In this document: piece after piece, positions 10,025 through 18,804 of the stretch | How the letters are laid out: each line of letters starts with the position of its first letter | How positions within the stretch are numbered: position 1 is the first letter of the stretch | NCBI GenBank assembly: GCA_041941305.1 | Contig: JBGTQJ010000036.1 | Location: forward strand, 1 to 64,000 | DNA: 64,000 bases | Direction: 5' to 3' | From: JANSWP01 sp041941305 | GTDB lineage: Bacteria; Bacteroidota; Bacteroidia; Chitinophagales; Saprospiraceae | Translations under genes and position numbers: made by a program | The notes under the pieces: generated by a model | Database searches by the model: none | What the model was told of the DNA's origin: nothing | What the model saw: the letters and a program-made list of their open reading frames with translations, nothing else

Positions 10025-10891
10025 ATGAAAAATATATTATTTGTATTATTAATTTTGGTTTTAACTGCATGTAATCCTCAGGAAGATGATAAAATAGCTC
10101 TTGGGACTCCCCCAACAAATATCACTTTTGACATTATTTCTACCGACCATCCCAACTATTTTATTTTGAAAAATACGACATCAGGTACTTTCATTCACAA
10201 ATGGGATCTGGGGAATGGTACGACGGCTGAAGGAGATGAAATAGAGGCTTATTATGGTCAAAAGGGAGATTACACGATTAATTTGTTGGCATTTAATGAT
10301 GGGGGGTTTGCAGAAGCTTCAAAAGTTTTGAATGTTCCTGAGGATGATCCTGATGCTTGTTTGGTAGACCCATTCATGGAGTTTTTGACGAATTGTGATT
10401 CCAGAGGATGGTTTATGCTTCCAGAGCCTGGAGCCTATTGGGTTGGACCCCATGATGGCTCGGCTACCTGGTGGGAAAATAACCAGTCAGATGTTGATCA
10501 ACGACCCTGTGCGTTTAACGATGAATGGATATTTAGCCCTGATGGAATTATGATTTATGATACAAAAGGAGACTTATGGGCAGAAGATTACATGGGCTAT
10601 AACTTTGAGTGTATTTTGGATTCTCAATTGAATCCTGGTCAGGAAGGTTGGGGATCCGGTACGCATGCTTTTTCAGTAATTCCTGGAAATCCTACCCAAT
10701 TGGCAGTAAATGGGGTAGGTGCCTTTATTGGACTTCCAAAAGCAGCAAATGGTGCAGAAGTTACTACCCCTCAGAGTTCTATTGTTTATGATGTGATCAA
10801 TTATGAAGAGCAGGCAAACAGATACTTTTTTGAGTTGCAAATTGATATGGGGGCTGGATTTTGGCGATTCAAATTAATCGCCCCAAAGTAG
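10025..10891 (+). CDS. PKD-domain surface lipoprotein, probable glycan-binding protein
   Basis: This 288-residue lipoprotein occupies the SusE/SGBP position after susD. The lipobox is 'LTAC' (Cys16), followed by 'NPQEDD', an acidic stretch typical of surface-exposed lipoproteins. Residues about 30-105 form a PKD domain ('FIHKWDLGNGTTAEGDE...YYGQKGDYTINLLAFNDGG'). The C-terminal part (about 110-288) is rich in aromatic residues and Gly ('WVGPHDGSATWWENNQ', 'GAFIGLPKAANG'). It has no catalytic motif I recognise. Similar PKD lipoproteins in marine laminarin loci bind beta-glucan; that role is inferred from position here. The reading frame has no competing start. Confidence 0.75.
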   Translation: MKNILFVLLILVLTACNPQEDDKIALGTPPTNITFDIISTDHPNYFILKNTTSGTFIHKWDLGNGTTAEGDEIEAYYGQKGDYTINLLAFNDGGFAEASKVLNVPEDDPDACLVDPFMEFLTNCDSRGWFMLPEPGAYWVGPHDGSATWWENNQSDVDQRPCAFNDEWIFSPDGIMIYDTKGDLWAEDYMGYNFECILDSQLNPGQEGWGSGTHAFSVIPGNPTQLAVNGVGAFIGLPKAANGAEVTTPQSSIVYDVINYEEQANRYFFELQIDMGAGFWRFKLIAPK

Positions 10892-10935
10892 GAGCATAGA
10901 TTATATAGCCTAACCTATTAAAACAACTTTGATCC

Positions 10936-11754
10936 ATGAAATACTTAGACAAATTAAAAACTATCTTGAGTTTGTTCTCAGTCAGTTTTTTGTTGTCAAC
11001 CTGTCCACCGGAGGAAGAAAGACAATTGGTATGGTCAGATGAATTTAATTATAGTGGACTGCCCGATCCCTCAAAGTGGAGTTATGATGTTGGTAACGGG
11101 TGCAATTTGCCTTGTGGGTGTGGTTGGGGAAATAATGAATCTCAATATTACACTGAAAAAGACCTTGACAATGCCAGAGTAACAAGGGGGTCTTTGATAA
11201 TTGAGGCAATACAAGAGAAAATGGAAGGGGCTAAGTATTCCTCTGCAAGATTGGTGAGTAGGGGAAAGGGAGATTGGCAATATGGACGAATTGAAATTAG
11301 GGCAAAATTGCCATCAGGCAGAGGTATTTGGCCTGCCATTTGGATGCTATCCACAGAAGATAAATACAAAGGATGGCCAAATAGTGGAGAAATTGATATC
11401 ATGGAACATGTTGGTTATCATCCGGATACCATCTTTGGAACTGTACATACCAAGGCTTTTAATGGGATGATTGGTACGCAAGTAGGTGGCAATATCTATA
11501 ACCCGGAGGTTGAAAATGATTTTCACACCTACTCTATAGATTGGGATGAAAATTCGATAAAGTGGTATGTGGATGATCAACATTATTTTACATTTGAAAA
11601 TAATAAAAAAGGGTTCGCTTCCTGGCCATTTGACCAAAAATTTCATTTAATCATGAATGTCACGGTAGGTGGTTATTGGGGAGGAAAACATGGGATTGAT
11701 AAATCCGTTTTTCCCCAAAGAATGGAAGTGGATTATGTTAGAGTTTATCAGTAA
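10936..11754 (+). CDS. GH16 endo-beta-1,3-glucanase (laminarinase-like) lipoprotein
   Basis: This is a compact 272-residue GH16 enzyme. The signal ends at Cys23 ('LLSTC'), followed by 'PPEEE', which suggests anchoring at the outer surface. The GH16 catalytic signature EIDIMEHVG is complete: Glu152 is the predicted nucleophile, Asp154 the helper and Glu157 the acid/base. Other laminarinase-type blocks are 'GWGNNESQYYT', 'GRIEIRAKLPSGRGIWPAIWML', 'FHTYSIDWDENSIKWYVDD' and 'MNVTVGGYWGG'. It should cut internal beta-1,3 (or mixed-linkage) glucan bonds by a retaining mechanism. It lies between the PKD lipoprotein and a second GH16 gene only 14 bp downstream. Substrate within GH16 cannot be fixed from sequence alone. 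Confidence 0.9.
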   Translation: MKYLDKLKTILSLFSVSFLLSTCPPEEERQLVWSDEFNYSGLPDPSKWSYDVGNGCNLPCGCGWGNNESQYYTEKDLDNARVTRGSLIIEAIQEKMEGAKYSSARLVSRGKGDWQYGRIEIRAKLPSGRGIWPAIWMLSTEDKYKGWPNSGEIDIMEHVGYHPDTIFGTVHTKAFNGMIGTQVGGNIYNPEVENDFHTYSIDWDENSIKWYVDDQHYFTFENNKKGFASWPFDQKFHLIMNVTVGGYWGGKHGIDKSVFPQRMEVDYVRVYQ

Positions 11755-11768
11755 AAAATACATCAATA

Positions 11769-12959
11769 ATGAATCGACTCTTTTTGACTTTTTGTGCTTT
11801 AATTATAGTACTACTCTCAGCTTCTTGTGGAGGAAATGAAGGTGGTGGAGATGACCCAATACTGCCAACCATTTCAATGAATGGGGTTTCAAAATTTGAA
11901 GGAGATGACGCTACTAAATTTGAATTTCCTGTTCATCTTTCTATTCCTTCAGATAAAGAAGTTAGAGTAGATTTTGAAACAGAGGGATTTACTGCCCTTG
12001 AAGGCGAAGATTTTGATGCAGTTTCAGGAACATTGATTTTTGCGCCAAACACTCAGGATCAAACTATAGAAGTTAATATTGTCACAGATACATTGAAAGA
12101 ACAAGACGAAGCATTTACTATGAAATTATCAAACCCTGTGAATGCAACTATTGCCACTGAATCTGCTACCGGCTCCATTAGAAACGATGATACTTTTGTG
12201 GTAATTCCGGATGATGGTTATATCACGCCAGAAGAATATGGTGGCTGGACAAAAATTTGGGCCGAAGAATTTGATGGACCAAATATCAATATGGACAACT
12301 GGACCCACCGATTGGGAAATCACGGTTGGGGAAATAATGAATTGCAGAATTACACAGCCAGTTCAGACAATTCCTATATCACTGATGGCAAGCTCATCAT
12401 TGAGGCAATAAAAGAAAATTCTAATGGTAGTAATTATTCTTCAGCAAGGATGGTAACTGAAGGTAAATTTGAATTTGCATTTGGCCGAGTTGATATTCGA
12501 GCAAAGCTTCCAGAGGGGCAAGGGGTTTGGCCAGCACTATGGATGTTGGGAGACAATTTTGGGACAGATGGATGGCCTTCTTGTGGAGAAATTGATATTA
12601 TGGAATTGGTTGGTCATCAACCAAACATCGTGCATGGAACTGTTCATTGGGGAATCGACGTTGCAAACCACCGACAAAAAGGATCTTCAAAAGCATTAAG
12701 TGGTGGGGAAAAATATTCAGAGAAATTTCATGTATTTAGTATCATTTGGGAATTAAATAAAATACAGTTTTTTGTGGATGATGTCCATTATTTTACAATT
12801 ACGCCGAATGACATGCAAGGGCAACCTTACCCATTTAACCATGAATTTTTCTTCATCATGAACATTGCCGTTGGAGGTAATTGGCCAGGTTCACCCGATG
12901 CCAGTACACAATTCCCTCAGCAAATGATTGTTGACTACATCCGAGTTTTTCAACAGTAG
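11769..12959 (+). CDS. GH16 beta-glucanase lipoprotein with N-terminal Calx-beta domain
   Basis: This is the second GH16 enzyme of the locus, 396 residues. A lipobox 'LSASC' (Cys20) is followed by a Gly/acid linker and a Calx-beta domain (about 32-142, 'VDFETEGFTALEGEDFDAVSGTLIF'-type pattern). The GH16 domain runs from about 160 to 396. The active site is EIDIMELVG with Glu274, Asp276 and Glu279. Shared blocks with the first GH16 ('WGNNELQNYT', 'FGRVDIRAKLPEGQGVWPALWML') show they are paralogues, but only this one has the extra domain. The Calx-beta module probably works as a spacer or calcium-stabilised arm. The two enzymes may divide work on different glucan forms. Confidence 0.9.
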   Translation: MNRLFLTFCALIIVLLSASCGGNEGGGDDPILPTISMNGVSKFEGDDATKFEFPVHLSIPSDKEVRVDFETEGFTALEGEDFDAVSGTLIFAPNTQDQTIEVNIVTDTLKEQDEAFTMKLSNPVNATIATESATGSIRNDDTFVVIPDDGYITPEEYGGWTKIWAEEFDGPNINMDNWTHRLGNHGWGNNELQNYTASSDNSYITDGKLIIEAIKENSNGSNYSSARMVTEGKFEFAFGRVDIRAKLPEGQGVWPALWMLGDNFGTDGWPSCGEIDIMELVGHQPNIVHGTVHWGIDVANHRQKGSSKALSGGEKYSEKFHVFSIIWELNKIQFFVDDVHYFTITPNDMQGQPYPFNHEFFFIMNIAVGGNWPGSPDASTQFPQQMIVDYIRVFQQ

Positions 12960-13019
12960 ATGTTTGTAAGTGTTACTAATTGAAATTCAGACAATTATCA
13001 TAAAATTAAACCAATAGGT

Positions 13020-15296
13020 ATGAAGCGATGTAATTCTCTTCTGTTAGCAATCCTTTTGCTATTTTTTACAAGTTTTTTACAAAATTGTACTGAGGGTAGT
13101 GCTCAATCGAGTAACTCGGGAACAGATCGAATGGCAATCAAAAAGAAAGTAGGGGAATTAATGGCCAAAATGACCCTTGAGGACAAGTGTGGAGAGATGA
13201 CTCAATTATCCATTGATGTTCTTTCGGAAGGAAACCCCTATAATTTGGCAGAACCTCACCGTTTAGTGGATGAAAAACTTCAAAAAGTTCTCGTCGATTT
13301 ACGAGTTGGATCCATTCTAAACGTGGGAGGGCATGCTTATAGCCGCGATCATTGGGAAGAAATTCTTTCTACCATACAAGAAATCGCAACCAATGAAAAA
13401 CCATCTGGCATTCCGGTTTTGTATGGTATTGATGCAATACACGGAGCAAATTATACATCTGGATCTACCCTTTTTCCACAACAAATTGGGTTGGCAGCCA
13501 CCTGGAATATAGAACTGGTTAAACAAAAAGCACAAATATCCGCATATGAAACCAGAGCCTCTGGCATACCCTGGACTTTCTCACCTGTCCTCGATATGGG
13601 AAGAGATTCCAGATGGCCCAGGTTTTGGGAGACCTTTGGAGAAGATGTCCACCTGGCTTCAAAGATGGGTGTGGCTTTGGTCGAAGGCTTTCAGGGAGAA
13701 GATATTGGCAATCCATATCAGGTAGCTTCCTGCATGAAACACTTTCTGGGATACTCAAATCCCTATTCTGGAAAAGATAGAACGCCTGCCTATATTCCCG
13801 AGCGGCAATTACAGGAATATTATGTCCCAACCTTTAAAGCGGCAGTGGATGCAGGAGCCAAAACAGTAATGATCAATTCAGGAGAAATAAATGGCATACC
13901 TGTTCATTGTAATCCTGCAATTTTAAAAGACTTGTTGAGAGATCAATTGGGTTTTGAAGGTTTGGCGGTAACAGATTGGGAAGATATTGGATACCTGGTT
14001 TCCAGACATCATGTTGCCAGAGACTTTAAAGAAGCCATCAAAATGGCTATCAATGCAGGAATTGATATGGCAATGGTACCTATGGATACCAGATTTCCCA
14101 TTTATTTAAAGGAATTAGTTGAAGAAGGCGAGGTTTCAATGAATAGAATAGATGAGGCGGTAGAACGGATTTTAGTTCTAAAATACGAATTGGGATTGTT
14201 CGAAAATCCTTTTTTCCCGTTTGATGATTATGAAAAATTTGGCAGTGAAGAACATATCGCCATCGCCTACCAGGCAGCGTTGGAAAGTCAAACGCTATTG
14301 AAAAATGACCAACTACTTCCGCTTTCAAATCGCACAAAAGTGTTGGTTACGGGGCCAAATGCAGATGACATATTGGCTATGAATGGTGGCTGGAGCCGGA
14401 CCTGGCAGGGCAATGATTTGAAATGGCATACATTGGACAAGAAAACTATCCGGGAAGCAATTGAAATAAAAGTTGGTAAAGGAAATGTCAATTATGGTAC
14501 AGGAACTGACCTGAAAGAAGTCATGGCTGCTGCACAAAATTCAGAGGTTGCTGTCATCTGCCTGGGAGAAAAGCCATACACGGAAAAACCTGGTGATTTG
14601 GATGACATGATGTTGCCAAAACCTCAAATAGATCTGGTTAAAGCCGTCGCAAGAACAGGTACTCCCATTGTATTGGTATTGGTGGAAGGAAGACCACGAA
14701 TTGTAAGGGAAGTGGAACCATTGGCGAAAGCAGTATTGTTGAGTTACCTCCCGGGTAGTGAGGGAGGACGAGCCATTGCTGATGTACTTTTTGGAGACTA
14801 CAATCCTAGTGGAAGATTATGCTTCACTTATCCAAAGTTTTCAAATGACCTGTTGACTTATGATCACAAATGGTCCTCAGAGTATCATCGAGATTTTTCC
14901 TGGAATGGCTTTAATCCACAATGGGAATTTGGAGATGGCTTGAGCTACACATCTTTCAAATATTCCGATTTGAAATTGAGCAGCAAAAAATTGTCAGATG
15001 CAGAACCAATCACTATTTCTGTAGTGGTTACGAATGAAGGAGGTCGAGATGGAAAAGAGGTTGTACAATTGTTTATTGAAGATAAAGTGGCAAGTATAAC
15101 CCCCTCGGTAAAAAGATTGCGAGGGTTCGAAAAGATTTTTTTGAAAGCTGGTGAAAGCAAAACAGTAGAATTTAAGATAAATGCTGAAGATTTGGCTTTT
15201 GTTGGAATTGATAATCAATGGGTTACAGAGCCAGGGCTTTTTGTCCTGCAAATAGATGAACTTCGTGAAAGGTTCGAATACGAAGATTTTAATTAA
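13020..15296 (+). CDS. GH3 beta-glucosidase lipoprotein
   Basis: This is a 758-residue family 3 glycoside hydrolase, the last gene of the glucan run. The signal ends at a weak lipobox 'LQNC' (Cys23). Unlike the GH16 products it has no acidic run just after the Cys, so periplasmic retention is more likely. The (beta/alpha)8 domain contains 'GIPVLYGIDAIHG', 'FSPVLDMGRDSRWPRFWETFGEDVHL' and the nucleophile block 'LAVTDWEDIGYL' (Asp319). The alpha/beta sandwich and C-terminal fibronectin-III-like domain follow ('PGLFVLQI'). It should release glucose from short beta-glucan oligosaccharides delivered by SusCD. A strong terminator starts about 30 bp downstream. Confidence 0.92.
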   Translation: MKRCNSLLLAILLLFFTSFLQNCTEGSAQSSNSGTDRMAIKKKVGELMAKMTLEDKCGEMTQLSIDVLSEGNPYNLAEPHRLVDEKLQKVLVDLRVGSILNVGGHAYSRDHWEEILSTIQEIATNEKPSGIPVLYGIDAIHGANYTSGSTLFPQQIGLAATWNIELVKQKAQISAYETRASGIPWTFSPVLDMGRDSRWPRFWETFGEDVHLASKMGVALVEGFQGEDIGNPYQVASCMKHFLGYSNPYSGKDRTPAYIPERQLQEYYVPTFKAAVDAGAKTVMINSGEINGIPVHCNPAILKDLLRDQLGFEGLAVTDWEDIGYLVSRHHVARDFKEAIKMAINAGIDMAMVPMDTRFPIYLKELVEEGEVSMNRIDEAVERILVLKYELGLFENPFFPFDDYEKFGSEEHIAIAYQAALESQTLLKNDQLLPLSNRTKVLVTGPNADDILAMNGGWSRTWQGNDLKWHTLDKKTIREAIEIKVGKGNVNYGTGTDLKEVMAAAQNSEVAVICLGEKPYTEKPGDLDDMMLPKPQIDLVKAVARTGTPIVLVLVEGRPRIVREVEPLAKAVLLSYLPGSEGGRAIADVLFGDYNPSGRLCFTYPKFSNDLLTYDHKWSSEYHRDFSWNGFNPQWEFGDGLSYTSFKYSDLKLSSKKLSDAEPITISVVVTNEGGRDGKEVVQLFIEDKVASITPSVKRLRGFEKIFLKAGESKTVEFKINAEDLAFVGIDNQWVTEPGLFVLQIDELRERFEYEDFN

Positions 15297-15325
15297 ATTG
15301 TTTGAAAATTCATTACCAAAATATC

Positions 15326-15356
15326 AAAGGGAATTGTACAAACAATTCCCTTTTTT
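15326..15356 (+). terminator. Intrinsic terminator of glucan operon
   Basis: AAAGGGAATTGT (15326-15337) pairs perfectly with ACAATTCCCTTT (15342-15353) around a 4-nt loop and runs straight into a T-tract. It lies 30 bp after the GH3 stop and marks the end of the operon. Confidence 0.9.
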
Positions 15357-15553
15357 GTTTTTAATTTCGCTAATTCATTGATTTAAATTTTAGGTGTTTG
15401 ATAAAATATGGAAACCTTTTTCAAAAACACTCCAAATAGTTGGCACCTAAAATTAAGCAACAAAAATCAACTAAATTTTAACAACCAAAAACTGTTTGGA
15501 CTTACCCCTAATCAAGTTGTACCAACAGTCTTTGGTAAAAATCAGATTCGTTT

Positions 15554-16357
15554 ATGAAAAAATTAATTACACTTTCCTTATTGTTTGCCTCCTTTGCAAT
15601 GTTTGGTCAAGTTTGTGAACCAAATGATGTTTATAGTGACACTACAGGAGTTTTTCCACCACCATATGATGCAATGGTAGCTCCTGACGGTGGTATAAAT
15701 GACACTGCCTGTATAGGACATAATTTTGAATTTGTCTTTACAGTTGCCGTTGGAGAATCTATTGAATTGGTTCCTGGTTTTCCACAGTCACTCGATTCTG
15801 TAATAGTTGAATCAGTAGATGGTTTGCCTGCTGGATTATCTTTGGAATGTAATCCAACAAATTGTGTGTATCCTTCCAACTTTTTTGGTTGTGCAATAAT
15901 TAAAGGTACACCCGACGCTTCCAATACGCCTGGAGACTACAATTTGACCATATTTACACAGGTTTATTCTGGAGGTGCATCTTCAGGTATCCCAATTACA
16001 TTTCCAAATCCTTTGATCGCCCCTGGAGAGTATATTTTGAGATTGGAAGCTGACGATAATCCTGCTTGCATGGTAGGAGGTGTAGATGATGTTTTGAGGA
16101 CTCAGGTTTCGATGACCAGTATTCCAAACCCAAGTAATGGCTTGACAAATGTTAAGATCAATGCATTGTACAGCAATGATTTCCAGTTTACGGTAATGGA
16201 TTTGATGGGAAATGAAGTTTACCGTGAAGCGGTCCAAATCCGAGAAGGTGAAAATACCATTCAATTTGACGGAACCCATCTTGCTTCTGGAATTTATGTT
16301 TATTCTTTGAGTAATGAATTGGGAACTATTTCTGAGAAGATGATTATCAATAAATAA
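15554..16357 (+). CDS. Small T9SS-secreted protein of unknown function
   Basis: This 267-residue protein has a signal peptide (MKKLITLSLLFASFAMFGQ) and a T9SS type A sorting domain over the last ~75 residues ('IPNPSNGLTNVKINAL...FDGTHLASGIYVYSLSNE...EKMIINK'). The middle part (about 20-190) has paired Cys residues ('CEPND', 'ECNPTNCVYPSNFFGCA') and a 'IKGTPDASNTPGDYNLTIFTQ' pattern that resembles putative Ig-like domains of bacterial surface proteins. No enzyme motif is visible. It stands alone after the glucan operon terminator, with a TAATTTCG box at 15362-15369 as a possible distant promoter. Exported to the surface or medium; function unknown. Confidence 0.75.
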   Translation: MKKLITLSLLFASFAMFGQVCEPNDVYSDTTGVFPPPYDAMVAPDGGINDTACIGHNFEFVFTVAVGESIELVPGFPQSLDSVIVESVDGLPAGLSLECNPTNCVYPSNFFGCAIIKGTPDASNTPGDYNLTIFTQVYSGGASSGIPITFPNPLIAPGEYILRLEADDNPACMVGGVDDVLRTQVSMTSIPNPSNGLTNVKINALYSNDFQFTVMDLMGNEVYREAVQIREGENTIQFDGTHLASGIYVYSLSNELGTISEKMIINK

Positions 16358-16373
16358 AAATTTTGGTGCGCTT

Positions 16374-16416
16374 AGCCTCCTGATTTCAGTGAAAATAACT
16401 ATGAAATCAGGAGGCT
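16374..16416. terminator. Terminator-like hairpin after small T9SS gene
   Basis: AGCCTCCTGATTTCA (16374-16388) pairs perfectly with TGAAATCAGGAGGCT (16402-16416) around a 13-nt loop. It lies 17 bp after the stop codon. No T-run follows, so its termination strength is uncertain. Confidence 0.65.
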
Positions 16417-16547
16417 TGATAACAAAGCCCATTAATTAGCAAGAAAAACCCCTTATAAACAATTCAAAAACACTTTTTTTGTAATTATTAACACCCTGAT
16501 TACAACAATTCTGAGCTGCTTTCCATTTAGTAATCGATAATTTACTC

Positions 16548-16728
16548 TTAGAGTGTGTTTAAATTTTTCTTTCCTAAAAACCAACATCTTATGAACCTGA
16601 CTGCAAATTGCCTTAATCATTTATCCCGATAAATTCTTTCGACAATTAATTGTCAGAACCATAAGCTTTTGATTTTTCCCGAAGGGATGCCTTTGGCACA
16701 GTTCGTAAAATTTTTAAACATACTCTTA
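16548..16728. mobile_element. MITE-like element with inverted ends
   Basis: This ~181-bp non-coding stretch is bounded by inverted copies of the same motif: TTAGAGTGTGTTTAAA at 16548-16563 and TTTAAACATACTCTTA at 16713-16728. If the ends are taken as GAGTRTGTTTAAA, both are flanked by TTA, which could be a 3-bp target duplication. The inside has a perfect palindrome GACAATTAATTGTC (16640-16653) and a small hairpin (CCGAAGG/CCTTTGG). No reading frame is present. It could be a non-autonomous transposon, or two chance-oriented copies of a regulatory motif. The rest of the 16358-16931 gap holds only hairpins. Confidence 0.4.
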
Positions 16729-16771
16729 AAATATTCTAAAAATTGAATAATAATTCTGTGAAAAATAAGTA

Positions 16772-16808
16772 GCCAAAATAATAGTCTTATTTTTGGCGGG
16801 TTTTTTTA
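16772..16808 (+). terminator. Intrinsic terminator-like hairpin
   Basis: GCCAAAATAA (16772-16781) pairs with TTATTTTTGGC (16787-16797, one bulged T), followed two bases later by a 7-T run. It points along the plus strand, about 125 bp before the protease start. The same bases include TATTTTTG (16788-16795), which matches a TAnnTTTG -7 box, so a promoter is the alternative reading. Confidence 0.55.
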
Positions 16809-16931
16809 ATATGATATTTAGCCATGCATAATTGGGAAGGAGGTGTTTGAGAAAAAGAATGATTTCTTGACAGAACACGGCTTCAAAAATTTTGCACAAA
16901 TTTGGCCAATTCTAAAATCAAAATTGAGATT

Positions 16932-18599
16932 ATGAAAATTAAACAGCTTGTAATTTTGGCAATTTTCACATTGCCTTTTGTAACCTTTGGGCAGTCGGCT
17001 GATAAAGCTCCAAATGATTGGCATCATTTAGATGCAGCAGAAGGCTTTATGGGAATTAGCACAGATAAAATGTACAAAGAATTAAAAGGTAAAAAAGGTC
17101 AAACTGTCATCGTTGCCGTTATAGATTCTGGTGTAGATGCAGACCATGAAGATTTGAAAGATGTGATGTGGGTCAATGAAGACGAAATTCCTGGAAATGG
17201 AATTGATGATGACAAAAATGGATTCGTTGATGATGTTCACGGTTGGAATTTTATTGGAGGTAAAGATGGAGAAAATGTTCATCATGACCAATTAGAGGTG
17301 ACTCGTCTATATGTAGATTTACGCAAGAAATTTAAAAATGTTGACGAAGCAAATCTATCAAGGAAAGAAAAAAATAAATACAAAAAGTATAAAGAGCTCG
17401 AAAAGATCATCAAAGAAAAGAAAGAAGAGATGGAAGGAAATGTAATGATGTATCAGGGAATAATGGACGCAGTAGATGCACTTACAAAAAAAATAGGAAA
17501 AGAAGATATCAAAGTTGAAGATTTAGAAAATTTTGAAACGGATGACCCAATGATGTCTCGTGCAGCAGCTGTATTAACCAATGTTTTGGCACAGGGAGGA
17601 GACATACCAGGTTTTAAAAAGCAATTAGAAGGAGGTGTAAAGCATTTTTCTTCTCAGGCAGAATATTACTACAACCCGGATTTTGATCCTCGACCAATTG
17701 TGGGAGATAATTACAGAGACTCTTACGAAAAGAATTATGGCAATAATGATGTAGAAGGCCCGGATGCTGGACATGGAACTCATGTTGCTGGTATCATCGC
17801 TGCAAAAAGAAATAATGGTGTTGGGATGGACGGAGTTGCAAATAATGCCAGAATCATGTCTGTTCGTACCGTCCCAGATGGCGATGAAAGAGATAAAGAT
17901 GTTGCGAACGCTATTATATATGCTGTAGACAATGGAGCTTCTGTAATCAACATGAGTTTTGGAAAGGGGTATTCTTATGATAAAAACGCAGTTGATAAGG
18001 CAGTAAAATATGCCTGCAAGAAAGATGTCCTCTTAATTCACGCTGCTGGTAATTCTTCTCAAAATAATGATGATACAGATAATTTTCCAAATGACGATTA
18101 TCAGAAAAGAAGACTGTTTAAGCCCAAAAAAGCTAAAAATTGGCTAGAAATTGGAGCTTTGTCCTGGAAAGGAGGCGAGCATTCACCAGCAAGTTTTTCC
18201 AATTATGGAAAAGATCAGGTTGATTTATTCTCACCTGGAACAGATATCTATTCTACAACTCCTGATGATAAATACGAACATTTTGATGGAACAAGTATGG
18301 CAGCTCCAGTGGTAGCTGGTGTCGCTTCAATGATCCGCAGTTATTTCCCGGATTTGTCAGCAGAACAAGTCAAAAATGTGATTATGGAATCAGTTGTTAA
18401 GCAGAATATTTCTGTAAAAAAGCCTGGTTCTGAGGAGATGGTTCCTTTTAGTGATTTGAGTGTGACTGGTGGTATTGTCAACGCTCATAAAGCTATTCAA
18501 TTGGCAAGCCAGACAAAAGGCAAGAAAAAATCAAAAAGTAAATCTCGTGGTGGATCCGGAGCTTCAGGTGGAGGGAAAACCAAACCCGGAAGAGCTTAA
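16932..18599 (+). CDS. S8 (subtilisin-family) serine protease with long insertion
   Basis: This is an exported subtilase, about 555 residues. The ATG at 16932 is preferred because it begins the signal peptide (MKIKQLVILAIFTLPFVTFGQ). The catalytic triad is complete: Asp65 in 'VAVIDSGVDADHEDL', His281 in 'DAGHGTHVAGIIA' and Ser455 in 'FDGTSMAAPVVAG'. Asp and His are about 216 residues apart, far more than in subtilisin. The insert is helical and highly charged ('KEKNKYKKYKELEKIIKEKK' region) and may be a regulatory or substrate-gating segment. The C-terminus is a short basic Gly/Ser/Lys tail rather than a T9SS domain, so the mature enzyme is probably periplasmic or Sec-released. A terminator follows at 18627. 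It is likely monocistronic. Confidence 0.88.
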   Translation: MKIKQLVILAIFTLPFVTFGQSADKAPNDWHHLDAAEGFMGISTDKMYKELKGKKGQTVIVAVIDSGVDADHEDLKDVMWVNEDEIPGNGIDDDKNGFVDDVHGWNFIGGKDGENVHHDQLEVTRLYVDLRKKFKNVDEANLSRKEKNKYKKYKELEKIIKEKKEEMEGNVMMYQGIMDAVDALTKKIGKEDIKVEDLENFETDDPMMSRAAAVLTNVLAQGGDIPGFKKQLEGGVKHFSSQAEYYYNPDFDPRPIVGDNYRDSYEKNYGNNDVEGPDAGHGTHVAGIIAAKRNNGVGMDGVANNARIMSVRTVPDGDERDKDVANAIIYAVDNGASVINMSFGKGYSYDKNAVDKAVKYACKKDVLLIHAAGNSSQNNDDTDNFPNDDYQKRRLFKPKKAKNWLEIGALSWKGGEHSPASFSNYGKDQVDLFSPGTDIYSTTPDDKYEHFDGTSMAAPVVAGVASMIRSYFPDLSAEQVKNVIMESVVKQNISVKKPGSEEMVPFSDLSVTGGIVNAHKAIQLASQTKGKKKSKSKSRGGSGASGGGKTKPGRA

Positions 18600-18626
18600 C
18601 ATCTGCTTATAAAGAAAAAAAAAAGT

Positions 18627-18660
18627 AAAGGCGAATTTTCGTAAGAGGGTTCGCCTTTTT
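18627..18660 (+). terminator. Intrinsic terminator of protease gene
   Basis: AAAGGCGAA (18627-18635) pairs with TTCGCCTTT (18650-18658) and continues into a T-rich run. It lies 28 bp after the stop. Confidence 0.85.
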
Positions 18661-18804
18661 ATTTTTCCTTTTTTTTTAATTTGCAACTATGGTTAGGCTC
18701 AAATGTCTTTTTGTTAAATGGTATCAAAATCATCCAAACTAGATTAGGAATTGAAGATAAATTACTGATTTTCAAATTTTTAATCGCAAAACTCAATAAT
18801 TGAA

